A DNA stretch of 64,000 nucleotides. Origin: Candidatus Lernaella stagnicola (GTDB lineage: Bacteria > Lernaellota > Lernaellaia > Lernaellales > Lernaellaceae). This document shows, piece after piece, positions 26,294-33,881 of the stretch; position 1 is the stretch's first letter, and every line of letters begins with the position of its first letter. The stretch lies in contig JAVCCK010000002.1 in the NCBI GenBank assembly GCA_030765525.1, positions 1 to 64,000 on the forward strand, read 5' to 3'. The notes below the pieces were generated by a model, which was given only the letters and a program-made list of their open reading frames with translations, made no database searches and had not been told where the DNA came from. The position numbers and the translations under genes are program-made.

Positions 26294-26325
26294 AGATAAG
26301 CCACCACCGAAGCGGCGGCTTATCT
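26294..26325 (-). terminator. 14-bp hairpin with UUCG tetraloop in intercistronic gap
   Basis: Read on the minus strand, a 14-nt arm ending GCCGC pairs with its partner (two G-U wobbles) around a c(UUCG)g tetraloop (loop 26308-26311), an exceptionally stable RNA cap. It sits 41 nt after the DUF5320 stop and 125 nt before the ATPase start. Only a short TTTGT follows, so it may be a partial terminator, an mRNA-processing stabiliser, or an attenuator that sets stoichiometry between the NifX/DUF5320 genes and the rest of the operon. Confidence 0.6.
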
Positions 26326-26365
26326 ACAAATGGGTATTCGAGCCGCGCGAAATGTGCCGCGCTCA

Positions 26366-26743
26366 TCACTCGCTTTGCTTGGCTTCCAACTCGGCGATTC
26401 GCTGCCTGATTTCCTCCAGGGCGTTCGTCAAATATTGCGCTTGGCCTTGCAGCGCGTCCAATTCTTGTTCCGGCGCGGGTGCAGCGACGTATGGCGGGGC
26501 GTATGCCGGCGCGTACTGTGCCGGGTTGCCGTAGTTCGGCGCACCCCATCCGCGGCCGCCGCGGAAACCCATCCCGCGTCCGCGGCCAAAGCCACGCCCA
26601 AAACCGTATCCTCGACCGTAGCCAAAACCACCGCCCGAAACCGGGTTAGCATATCCGGGCATGGGATAGCCAGCACAGTTACCAGCGCCACGCCCTGTCA
26701 TCGGCCCCATTCCCGCAGGGCCCGTACGATCTCCACCTGGCAT
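26366..26743 (-). CDS. DUF5320 domain protein
   Basis: 125 residues: the conserved start MPGGDRTGPAGMGPMTGRGAG and a Gly/Tyr/Phe/Arg-rich middle (GYGRGYGFGRGFGRGRG) precede a C-terminal coiled coil (ALEEIRQRIAELEAKQ). This is the standard DUF5320 architecture, found next to NifX/Mrp genes in anaerobes. Function is unknown; by context, a partner of the cluster-binding NifX proteins. GGAGGT lies 4-5 nt before the ATG. Confidence 0.88.
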   Translation of the reverse strand: MPGGDRTGPAGMGPMTGRGAGNCAGYPMPGYANPVSGGGFGYGRGYGFGRGFGRGRGMGFRGGRGWGAPNYGNPAQYAPAYAPPYVAAPAPEQELDALQGQAQYLTNALEEIRQRIAELEAKQSE

Positions 26744-26775
26744 AACGACCTCCTTTGTTTTCCTTTTTCGTTTCG

Positions 26776-27147
26776 CTACAAGGAACCGCCGCGAAAACGC
26801 TTACGGCGTCTCGCTCCGGTTCCCGCCATCCGAAATCCACCGGCAGCCAATGCGCCGCGTAGGTAGGCATCGAGAACCTGATTCACTTCACCGGTGATGA
26901 AGGGGATTACCTGTATCCCGTGAAATTCCAAAGTCTGCGCAAATTCCCGGGAAATCGCGCCACAAACGAGACTTTGAACGCCCCACCCGGACAAGCGCAA
27001 TGCCCGGGTATGCGGCAATTCGGTGCCCAAAGACGCCACGTGTCGACTGACGACGACGCCTTGTTCGATATCCACGACAAGCACTTGGCGCGCGGCATCG
27101 AAAACCGGGGATATGCGATTTCCCCAAACGGTTAGGGCAATTTTCAC
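26776..27147 (-). CDS. NifX/ORP-like dinitrogenase cofactor-domain protein
   Basis: 123 residues, mostly the NifX-like fold: VKIALTVWGNRISPVFDAAR, LPHTRALRLSGWGVQSLVCG, GIQVIPFITGEVNQVLDAYL. The C-terminus ends in a basic patch (ARRRKRFRGGSL). The start is GTG at 27147 with GGTGGAG 5 nt upstream; an open frame to 27195 overlaps the promoter and is not coding. It is the first gene after the sigma-54 promoter at 27180-27194, giving a ~21-nt leader. Confidence 0.85.
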   Translation of the reverse strand: MKIALTVWGNRISPVFDAARQVLVVDIEQGVVVSRHVASLGTELPHTRALRLSGWGVQSLVCGAISREFAQTLEFHGIQVIPFITGEVNQVLDAYLRGALAAGGFRMAGTGARRRKRFRGGSL

Positions 27148-27179
27148 AGCAACTCCACCTTCCGGTTGTAAATAGTAAA

Positions 27180-27194
27180 GCATATCGCGTGCCA
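27180..27194 (-). promoter_or_regulatory. Sigma-54 (-24/-12) promoter
   Basis: On the minus strand the sequence reads TGGCAC-GCGAT-ATGC, matching TGGCAC-N5-TTGC at 9 of 10 defined positions with exact GG-to-GC spacing. Transcription would begin near 27168, about 21 nt before the GTG start of the first NifX-like gene. The adjacent gene encodes a sigma-54-dependent activator, which makes this a strong assignment. Confidence 0.8.
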
Positions 27195-27292
27195 AACAGC
27201 GTCGCTTTCAAGTGATAAGATAATAAATAAATGATATCAGGCTATTAGAGCATTATCGGGAGATTTGAAAGCCAGCCGGCCTCGGGGCAACA

Positions 27293-27308
27293 GTCGCATA
27301 TTTGCGAC
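27293..27308. promoter_or_regulatory. Putative activator-binding dyad, proximal (UAS1)
   Basis: GTCGCA-TATT-TGCGAC is a perfect inverted repeat centred about 130 bp upstream of the predicted sigma-54 start site, the normal distance for an enhancer-binding protein. It matches the second dyad at 27325-27340 at 12 of 16 positions. An overlapping GCATAT/ATATGC repeat spans 27296-27315. Confidence 0.6.
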
Positions 27309-27320
27309 GATATGCATGGT

Positions 27321-27344
27321 TAGAGTAGCGTATACGCGACTCTA
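27321..27344. promoter_or_regulatory. Putative activator-binding dyad, distal (UAS2)
   Basis: A 24-bp near-perfect palindrome: outer arms TAGAGT/ACTCTA, one mismatched pair, and inner GCGTATACGC. Its 16-bp core starts 32 bp (about three helical turns) from the equivalent base of UAS1, so both would lie on the same DNA face. It overlaps the stop codon of the activator gene (27342-27344). It could double as a terminator stem, but on the minus strand no T-run follows. Confidence 0.55.
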
Positions 27345-28727
27345 CCGAACTTTTTTTCGACCCCTACGGCCGTCGATTTCGGGAACCTCGATGCCGAGCT
27401 TCTTGAGCTTTCGATATAAGGTGCTCTTGTGGATACCGAGTTCGCGCGCGGTCGCCAAGCGATTGAAATGGTTGCGTTTTAGCGCATCGAGGATCGTTTG
27501 CGTTTCCGCGGATCGCAGCGCTGTGTTCATGGAACCGTGGGCATGAGGTTGCGCTGCCGGTTTAGCCAGCGTATCGGGTAGACAGCGCAGCGCAATCGAT
27601 CCCTCTGGACAAAGAACGAAGGCATGTTCGATAATATTCTCCAACTCCCTGATATTACCGGGATAATTGTGCGACATGAGGGTCGCTAACGCGCCTTGCC
27701 CGATACCGGTAACCGCTTTGCCCCGTAACCGATTGAGCCGGTCGATAAAACGCTCGACTAAGAGCGGGATATCTTCCTTGCGGTCCCGCAGGGGGGGCAA
27801 AGTCAACGTGACCACGTTGATGCGGTAGTAAAAATCGCGGCGAAAGGTGCCTCGTTCCACCAGCACCGTCAGATCCTGGTTGGCGGCGGCGATGATGCGC
27901 ACATCGGCCTTCACTTCCCGCGTCGCCCCGAGTGGTTGGAAGGTGCGCTCCTGCAAAACACGCAGCAATCGCACTTGAAACGCGGGGCTGATGTCACTGA
28001 TTTCGTCAAGAAATACGGTGCCGCCTTCGGCGACCGAAAAAAGCCCCGGTTTGTCTTTGATCGCGTTGGTGAACGCCCCGGCCTTGTATCCGAACAGTTC
28101 AGATTCGAGAAGAGTTTCGGGCAATGCGCCGCAGTTGATGGCTACAAAGCGCTTTTGTCGACGCGGGCTCAATTCGTGGATAGCGTGGGCGAGCATGTCT
28201 TTGCCGGTTCCCGTTTCACCCTGGATCAACACGGTGCTGTCGCTTTCGGCGATTTGGGGCAGAGTCGCAAAAATCTTGTGCATCGCCGGACTGCGGCTGA
28301 TCATGTCCCCGACCTGAAAACGGCCGTCAAGTTCCCGCCGCAGTTCCTCGACCATGCTCATATCGCGAAAGGTTTCGACGCCCCCGAGAACCCGTCCGTT
28401 TTCATCTTTGAGCAGCGAGGTGCAAACCACAACGGGGATTCGCTGTTGCTCACTGTTGACAATGTAGGTCGCTGTATCGACGACGTTTTTACCTATTTTC
28501 ATCGTGCGGCGCAGCGCGCAGTCGCCTTCGCACATATTGGAACGAAATATCTCCCAGCAATGCTTGCCGATGGCGATATCCCGCGAAATACCGGTGATTT
28601 TTTCGGCGGCACGGTTGAACGTTGTAATGTGCCAGGTTTCGTCGACGGTAAACACGCCTTCGGAAATGCTCTCAAGAATGATTTCCGTCACGTTGTCGGT
28701 TTTGCTGTCGGATCCTTTGTTTTTCAT
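27342..28727 (-). CDS. PAS-AAA+-Fis sigma-54-dependent activator (GAFTNA variant)
   Basis: 461 residues. A PAS domain (~15-125) contains a Cys group (CWEIFRSNMCEGDC; C57, C66, C70) that could sense redox or bind a cluster. The AAA+ domain has Walker A GETGTGKD at 170-177. The sigma-54 contact loop reads GAFTNA (217-222) instead of GAFTGA. The Fis HTH is near 420-450 (LATARELGIHKSTLYRKLKKL). Position beside a NifX/Mrp locus and a -24/-12 promoter parallels the ORP-locus regulator (DVU2106) of Desulfovibrio vulgaris. There is no receiver domain, so activity is probably controlled through the PAS domain. Confidence 0.92.
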   Translation of the reverse strand: MKNKGSDSKTDNVTEIILESISEGVFTVDETWHITTFNRAAEKITGISRDIAIGKHCWEIFRSNMCEGDCALRRTMKIGKNVVDTATYIVNSEQQRIPVVVCTSLLKDENGRVLGGVETFRDMSMVEELRRELDGRFQVGDMISRSPAMHKIFATLPQIAESDSTVLIQGETGTGKDMLAHAIHELSPRRQKRFVAINCGALPETLLESELFGYKAGAFTNAIKDKPGLFSVAEGGTVFLDEISDISPAFQVRLLRVLQERTFQPLGATREVKADVRIIAAANQDLTVLVERGTFRRDFYYRINVVTLTLPPLRDRKEDIPLLVERFIDRLNRLRGKAVTGIGQGALATLMSHNYPGNIRELENIIEHAFVLCPEGSIALRCLPDTLAKPAAQPHAHGSMNTALRSAETQTILDALKRNHFNRLATARELGIHKSTLYRKLKKLGIEVPEIDGRRGRKKVR

Positions 28728-28879
28728 TGCCTACCGTTCTTGCCCGCCGCAGACGCCGCGGGCCATCGGGCTTTTGTCACGCCATACTAATTCGGCAGCC
28801 CGAGGCTCGCAAGCAAGGGAGTCGATTGCCTCTTAATTGTCGCCGTTTCCACCCCGCGCTTCCGCCGGAGTACGGCCGC

Positions 28880-30517
28880 CTACTCTTCCAGGATCAGCGC
28901 CTCGTACGGTTCGAGACTCGCGCCGGAAACGACCGATCCGTCGCGCTGGGTCGAACTCAGCAACACTTCGCCACTTACGCCGCCGGGCAGGCGGACCGAC
29001 GCGCCGGTGAAGTTGAGCGCCACGACGACCGACCGGCCTTCATGCTCGCGACGGTACAAAAAGAGATCGCGGCGCGGGTCGCCGATCGGTTCGTACGCGC
29101 CCAGTTGCAGGGCGGGCGTGGCTTTGCGAAGCCACAGCAGGCGGCGGTAGAAGTTGAACAACGACTGCGGGTCGCGTTGAGCGCTCGCCACACAAAGGCG
29201 GTCGACTTCCGGGTCGATGGCGAGCCAGGGCTGGCCCGTGGTGAAACCGCCGCCCGGCCCCGGTTCCCACAACATCGGCGTGCGGGACGCGTCACGGCCC
29301 TGGTAAAGCGGCCAGGCCAAATGCCCCAGCGGGTCCTGCACTTGCGATCGCGGCCACCAGCGGTTGGTCATGCCCAGTTCCTCACCGTAGTACAGGAAGG
29401 GCGTGCCGCGCAGGGTCATGAGCATGGCGGCGCACAGCTTGGCGCGCGCCACGGCACAAGCGCGATACCCGTAGATGCCCCACCCGGCCAAGCGTCCGAT
29501 GTGCCGCGGCAAATCGTGATTGGACAGCACGTAGGCGGGCCATCCGTCGGCGGGGCACTTTTCCTCGAAGCGGTCGACCACCCGGCGATAGGAATCGGCC
29601 CGAAAACGCGCCACCGCCGGGAACTCCATATTGAACGCGAGGTGCAATTCATCGCTCTTCGTGTAGGTCGCCGCGGGCGAATCCTGCCACGGAAACGAGA
29701 CGACCTCACCAATCATCATGCGGTCTTGGAATTCGTCGGTCAGCCGCCGGAACTCCTGCAATACGGCGTGGGTTTCGGGCAAGTCGCGGGTGTGCGTCGT
29801 GTCTTGAAATTTGGCCATGTACCAGCCGGCGAAGCTGCGCGGGTTGTCAGTCAGATTCTCGTTTTCCAGCAGGTAGTTGATCAGGTCGAGGCGAAAGCCG
29901 TCGACGCCCTTTTCGAGCCAAAAGCGAATATCGGCCAGCACCGCCTTTTTGACGTCCGGATTGCGCCAGTTCAAATCCGGTTGGAAGTCGAAAAACGCGT
30001 GGTAGAAATACTGACCGCTTCGCTCGTCGTAGCGCCAGGCCGGGCCGCCCGGAGCCGCCTGCCAGTTGTTGGGCGGGCCGCCCGCTTTGTCGTCGCTCCA
30101 CAGGAACCAATCGCGTTTGGGATTATCGCGGGACGAGCTGGACTCGACAAACCACGGGTGCTCGTCCGAGGTGTGATTGGGCACGAAATCGTTGATCACG
30201 CGGATGCCGCGCTGGTGCGCCTGGTCGAGCAGGCGGTCGAAGTCGGCCATGTTGCCGTGCTCCGGATGCACCTTGCGGTAATCGGTGACGTCGTAGCCGA
30301 AATCGCGGTTGGGGCTTTCGTAGAAGGGGGTCAGCCAAACCGCATCGACGCCCAGCGAGTCATCGCCGCCGTTGTTGAGATAATCCAGGTGCGCCGTAAT
30401 GCCGGGCAAGTCGCCGATGCCGTCGCCGTTGGAGTCGGCAAAACTGCGCACGTAAATTTGGTACACCACGCCGGTCTTCCACCAGGGCGTCGTCTGCGTT
30501 GCGGGTTTCTCGCTCAT
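28880..30517 (-). CDS. GH13 alpha-glucosidase/oligo-1,6-glucosidase-like hydrolase
   Basis: A 545-residue cytoplasmic GH13 enzyme without signal peptide. Conserved regions are VYQIYVRSFADSNGDGIGDL, DFVPNHTSDEHPWF (region I), GFRLDLINYL with the nucleophile Asp (region II), MMIGEVVSF with the acid/base Glu (region III) and YVLSNHDLPRH (region IV). The set resembles alpha-glucosidase, oligo-1,6-glucosidase or trehalose-active subfamilies; substrate choice cannot be fixed from sequence reading. It likely hydrolyses or transfers short alpha-glucans. GGGAAG precedes the ATG. Confidence 0.92.
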   Translation of the reverse strand: MSEKPATQTTPWWKTGVVYQIYVRSFADSNGDGIGDLPGITAHLDYLNNGGDDSLGVDAVWLTPFYESPNRDFGYDVTDYRKVHPEHGNMADFDRLLDQAHQRGIRVINDFVPNHTSDEHPWFVESSSSRDNPKRDWFLWSDDKAGGPPNNWQAAPGGPAWRYDERSGQYFYHAFFDFQPDLNWRNPDVKKAVLADIRFWLEKGVDGFRLDLINYLLENENLTDNPRSFAGWYMAKFQDTTHTRDLPETHAVLQEFRRLTDEFQDRMMIGEVVSFPWQDSPAATYTKSDELHLAFNMEFPAVARFRADSYRRVVDRFEEKCPADGWPAYVLSNHDLPRHIGRLAGWGIYGYRACAVARAKLCAAMLMTLRGTPFLYYGEELGMTNRWWPRSQVQDPLGHLAWPLYQGRDASRTPMLWEPGPGGGFTTGQPWLAIDPEVDRLCVASAQRDPQSLFNFYRRLLWLRKATPALQLGAYEPIGDPRRDLFLYRREHEGRSVVVALNFTGASVRLPGGVSGEVLLSSTQRDGSVVSGASLEPYEALILEE

Positions 30518-30735
30518 CTTGCTTCCCTTGTTTGGTGACTGATTTCGCGTCGCAGTTTGTCACAAAACGGGGTAAAGCGCATGCCCGCCGACGGGATGGC
30601 GGCAGTAGTCTGCGTTGCAGTCGGCTGTTTCACGACAACTACGCCGTTGCCTTAACGGCGTGTATGCGCTCGACCGCCGAATTTATGTATTAAATCATAA
30701 GGTTATAGAATGTTCGATGCTGCCCGGAAGCTTTA

Positions 30736-30778
30736 TTGACAATATAGTTGTCATTATGACATATTCCTTGTCAGACAA
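30736..30778 (+). promoter_or_regulatory. Promoter with nested palindromes upstream of marR-like gene
   Basis: TTGACA (30736-30741), an 18-bp spacer and CATATT (30760-30765) form a plausible sigma-70 promoter. Three short inverted repeats overlap it: GACAA-N5-TTGTC (30738-30752), GTCAT-T-ATGAC (30750-30760) and TTGTC-A-GACAA (30768-30778). This arrangement is what an autoregulating MarR dimer would bind. Start of the gene is at 30799. Confidence 0.6.
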
Positions 30779-30798
30779 GCCAGAGGAGGAAGCAAATC

Positions 30799-31296
30799 AT
30801 GCCGGCAAATCAAGAAGCCAAGGAGTTACAGGCGCTTTTTTCGGAGACCGCATTTCTTTTCCTCCGCTTGAAGGCTCTAGCCGAGGAGATTCACGGCGAG
30901 GAAACCACGGCGAGTATTCGCGGGATCCTCTATCAGTTGGCCCGCGAGGGTGCCGGCACGGTTCCCCGCATGGCACGCCGCCGGTCGGTATCCCGGCAGT
31001 ATATCCAGAGTATCGTGAACGGCCTGCTGGAGCGTGATCTAGTCACATACAAAGAGAATCCGCACCACAGAAAATCCAAGTTGGTTGTCCTGACACCGGC
31101 GGGCACGCGATTGGTCGACAGGATGAACGCTCGGGAAGCCGAATTGCTTCAGGGCCTTCCGCCTACGATAGGCGTTGAGTCAGTGCAGTCGGCAACCCGG
31201 GTGCTCGCGGAGGTTCGTCAGTGGTTTGAGTCGGCCGAGTGGCGGGCCACGCTGCAGAACGAGGCGGCAAAGGGCTGTCAAACCCGGTCCAAATGA
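30799..31296 (+). CDS. MarR-family transcriptional regulator
   Basis: 165 residues with a MarR winged helix: ILYQLAREGAGTVPRMARRR, then recognition helix SVSRQYIQSIVNGLLERDLV and wing VTYKENPHHRKSKLVVLTPAG. AGAGGAGG lies upstream of the ATG. Cotranscribed with the following methyltransferase (13-nt gap). The palindrome-rich promoter suggests autoregulation; the ligand is unknown. Confidence 0.88.
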   Translation: MPANQEAKELQALFSETAFLFLRLKALAEEIHGEETTASIRGILYQLAREGAGTVPRMARRRSVSRQYIQSIVNGLLERDLVTYKENPHHRKSKLVVLTPAGTRLVDRMNAREAELLQGLPPTIGVESVQSATRVLAEVRQWFESAEWRATLQNEAAKGCQTRSK

Positions 31297-31309
31297 AAGG
31301 AGTTTTGAG

Positions 31310-31894
31310 ATGGCAACGGCAACACACGCAACAGAGGCTGGATCTTCTAATTGGATCAACCGAATCAGTTTTTCGTGCATTCGGTTAATGCATGACAACT
31401 TCTTGATTCGCCGTTTTCGGAATCCGCACAAAATTCTGCAAAGCATGGGCGTCAAAGCGAGAGACCGGGTTTTGGAAATCGGCTGCGGACCCGGCTTTTT
31501 CACGATCCCAACCGCCCAGATCGTCGGCCCGCAAGGCGAGATCGCCGCGATCGACGTCAACCCTTTCGCCATAAACTACACGCAACGCAAAGTAGACAGG
31601 CACGGAATCACAAACGCCCGCGTGCTTCACGCGAACGCCGCCGACACCGACCTGCCCGCTCATTCTTTTGATTTCGCGTTTTTCATCGGCGTGCCACATA
31701 TTACGGGCGGACTGGGGCCGGTCGCCGATGAATTGCGACGCGTGCTGAAGCCGGGCGGTCGCATTGCGTTCCATTACGGTCGCCGGTCGCCTGAGAGTTT
31801 GGTCGCCCAGATGCGGGAACAGCATTTCGCTTTGGTGGAAACGCGCGGCAGGGTCGGTGTCTTTGCTCCGATTGCTGCGCCGGTATCGGCATGA
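31310..31894 (+). CDS. Class I SAM-dependent methyltransferase
   Basis: 194 residues. RVLEIGCGPGFFTIPTAQIV is motif I, AAIDVNPFAINYTQRKV motif II and ELRRVLKPGGRIAFHYG the post-motif. AAAGGAG lies 7 nt before the ATG at 31310. Substrate unknown. Cotranscribed with and presumably controlled by the marR-like gene. It converges on a second, unrelated-looking methyltransferase gene. Confidence 0.85.
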   Translation: MATATHATEAGSSNWINRISFSCIRLMHDNFLIRRFRNPHKILQSMGVKARDRVLEIGCGPGFFTIPTAQIVGPQGEIAAIDVNPFAINYTQRKVDRHGITNARVLHANAADTDLPAHSFDFAFFIGVPHITGGLGPVADELRRVLKPGGRIAFHYGRRSPESLVAQMREQHFALVETRGRVGVFAPIAAPVSA

Positions 31895-31922
31895 TCGGAG
31901 GCTTACAAGCGACGCAAGATCG

Positions 31923-32579
31923 TTAGTCGGCGTCCCTCTTGGTGCAAATGTAGATTTTCGATTCGCCCGATGAGGCCAGGCGCTTCTCCACATGCTGGAA
32001 GATGCTTTCGAACTGCTCCTGCTCGTGCCGCAGAATACCGAGAGTTTTGGCCGATCCCATCGATAGAATCCGCAGATAGTAAAGCATCCGGATTACGGCT
32101 CTAGTCGGCACTTCGTGTTCCATCATGACGAAATGACCACCCGGCTTGAGAACCCGATGTACCTCGCGCAAAAACCGTTCGATGTCTTCGCCGTTCAGTT
32201 CGTAAAAAGCATGCGAAATCGTGGCACCGTCGAAGGTGTTGTCTTCAAACGGCAGATTGGTTACGTCCGCCCTGCACAGTTCCACGTTAACGGTATCGGC
32301 GACGCGATCGTGCGCCCGCTGGAGCATACCGGGCGAGAAATCGACGCCGACCACTTGTCCGTCTTTCCCCACGCGGCGGGACAAAGGAGGTAGCATTGCT
32401 CCGGTTCCGGTGCATAAGTCCAATACTTTATCACCCTGACCAACGCCCACAGAGGCGGCTAGTTCGTCGCGCAAAGATGTGCGGCTGTCGCCGGAGGAGT
32501 GCATTTGGATGAAACTGTCGTACACGCGGGAGAACGCGTTGTAATATCCGATTCGCAATCTTCTGCGCGCACCTTTCAT
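31923..32579 (-). CDS. UbiE-like SAM-dependent methyltransferase
   Basis: 218 residues. Motif I LDLCTGTGAMLPPLSRRVG, VVGVDFSPGMLQRA, DVTNLPFEDNTFDGATISHAFYE and VLKPGGHFVMMEHE are close to UbiE/COQ5 quinone or lipid methyltransferases, though shorter. GAGG lies 8 nt before the ATG. Its C-terminal YYLRILSMGSAKTLGIL segment is hydrophobic and may bind membrane. Substrate not assignable. Confidence 0.82.
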   Translation of the reverse strand: MKGARRRLRIGYYNAFSRVYDSFIQMHSSGDSRTSLRDELAASVGVGQGDKVLDLCTGTGAMLPPLSRRVGKDGQVVGVDFSPGMLQRAHDRVADTVNVELCRADVTNLPFEDNTFDGATISHAFYELNGEDIERFLREVHRVLKPGGHFVMMEHEVPTRAVIRMLYYLRILSMGSAKTLGILRHEQEQFESIFQHVEKRLASSGESKIYICTKRDAD

Positions 32580-32678
32580 TCGGTGTACCTCGACAGCCTG
32601 CGTGGCGACCTTTGAAGAGCCAATGATAACATTCGCGTGATGTGTAGGCGAATAGCGTAAGTAATTCGATGCAACACC

Positions 32679-33881
32679 TTAGGGTGCGGACTTTCCAGAC
32701 AACGGTGGGCGGTTGTGGAGAATCGGAAAGCGGCGGACCAAGACGACCAACAACACCCAATAGCCTACGAATTGCAACGCCAAGACGCCTAGATACGGCG
32801 CGATATCGCTCACCGCCGCGCTTTTCATAGCCACAATGCGCAGCGCCTGCAGCGCGGGCGTCGCAGGGAACAGCCAGGAGAGGATCTGCAGGTAGCGCGG
32901 CATTTGCTCGTACGGCCAGGCAAAACCGGAAAGCATGAAAAGCGGCGTCGAGGCGAACATCAACAACTGAAAGGCCATGTAGCGATCGCGGCAATAGTGC
33001 GCCACGGCCAGGGCAAGCGGCATCATCGCCAACATAAAAACGACATACAAAAGGATGATGGAGGTGTAGCCGGTGACCGTCCACCCGAACAGCGGCGTCA
33101 TCACAAACAGGATGACCAGCATCGCCGTTACGTAGAACGCCAGGTGGGCGTTGTACTTGCCCAGCAAATACGCAATCGGCCGCGCCGCCTGTGTATCATA
33201 GAGGTCCAGTTCGCGCTGCATCCCGATCGAGAAAGCCAAGGAAATCAACACCAGTTGCTGCATGACGATGATAAAAATGCCGGGCACGAAAAAATTGCCG
33301 TAGCCGGCGGTGGGATGAAATAAATAACGCACATCCTGGTTGATGGGATCAGCGCGCCGCTCGGCCAGGGTGCCGGTCATACCGCGTTGCATGAAAAAGC
33401 GCGTGGCGGCCTGCTTGTTGAGTTCCCCCACCACGCCGTAGACCGCGGGCACGGTCAGCGAATAGGTGTACATGTTGGCCGCGCCGAACCAAACCGGCAG
33501 TTCCGCCCCGCCTTCCGTGCGGGCTTGGCGAGAGAAACCCGCCGGTAGGTAGACGACCGTGTCGACCTGCCGCCGTCGCAAGGCCAGCAATTCCTTATCG
33601 AGTTCGCCGGTGCGGCGAATGATCTCGGCCCCTTGGGTGGCGTCGAGCATGGTGGTGAAACGGCGGGAAAGCTCGCTGTTGTCTTGGTCCACCACGACGA
33701 CCGGACGCTCGGTGGCTTGGTCTTCCACGTACAGCAGCGAAATGATGGGCGGATATAAAAACGGCAGGCCGACCAAGATGAGCAGCGTCATCGGGTGCCG
33801 CGGCAAAAAGCGCCATTCGGCGGTCATCGAGTCCCAGACGCGACGCCAGAAATCCACGATCGCGGGCCGCCGATTTGTCAT
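32679..33881 (-). CDS. ABC-2 type permease, efflux operon (second copy)
   Basis: 400 residues in the YhhJ/YbhR mould: an N-terminal helix (MTLLILVGLPFLYPPIISLL), a ~180-residue extracytoplasmic domain (VVVVDQDNSELSRRFTTML, VVYLPAGFSRQART), then five C-terminal helices including FVPGIFIIVMQQLVLISLAF and MLSGFAWPYEQMP. The start is the ATG at 33881, overlapping the previous stop by 4 nt (ATGA). Membrane subunit of a tripartite exporter with TolC and HlyD encoded upstream. Last gene of the operon. Confidence 0.9.
   Translation of the reverse strand: MTNRRPAIVDFWRRVWDSMTAEWRFLPRHPMTLLILVGLPFLYPPIISLLYVEDQATERPVVVVDQDNSELSRRFTTMLDATQGAEIIRRTGELDKELLALRRRQVDTVVYLPAGFSRQARTEGGAELPVWFGAANMYTYSLTVPAVYGVVGELNKQAATRFFMQRGMTGTLAERRADPINQDVRYLFHPTAGYGNFFVPGIFIIVMQQLVLISLAFSIGMQRELDLYDTQAARPIAYLLGKYNAHLAFYVTAMLVILFVMTPLFGWTVTGYTSIILLYVVFMLAMMPLALAVAHYCRDRYMAFQLLMFASTPLFMLSGFAWPYEQMPRYLQILSWLFPATPALQALRIVAMKSAAVSDIAPYLGVLALQFVGYWVLLVVLVRRFPILHNRPPLSGKSAP

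Noticed and set aside
27321-27357. Palindrome followed by T7 as a plus-strand terminator
   Set aside because: No plus-strand gene ends here and six bases separate stem and T-run. The dyad fits better as an activator site given its similarity to the one at 27293.
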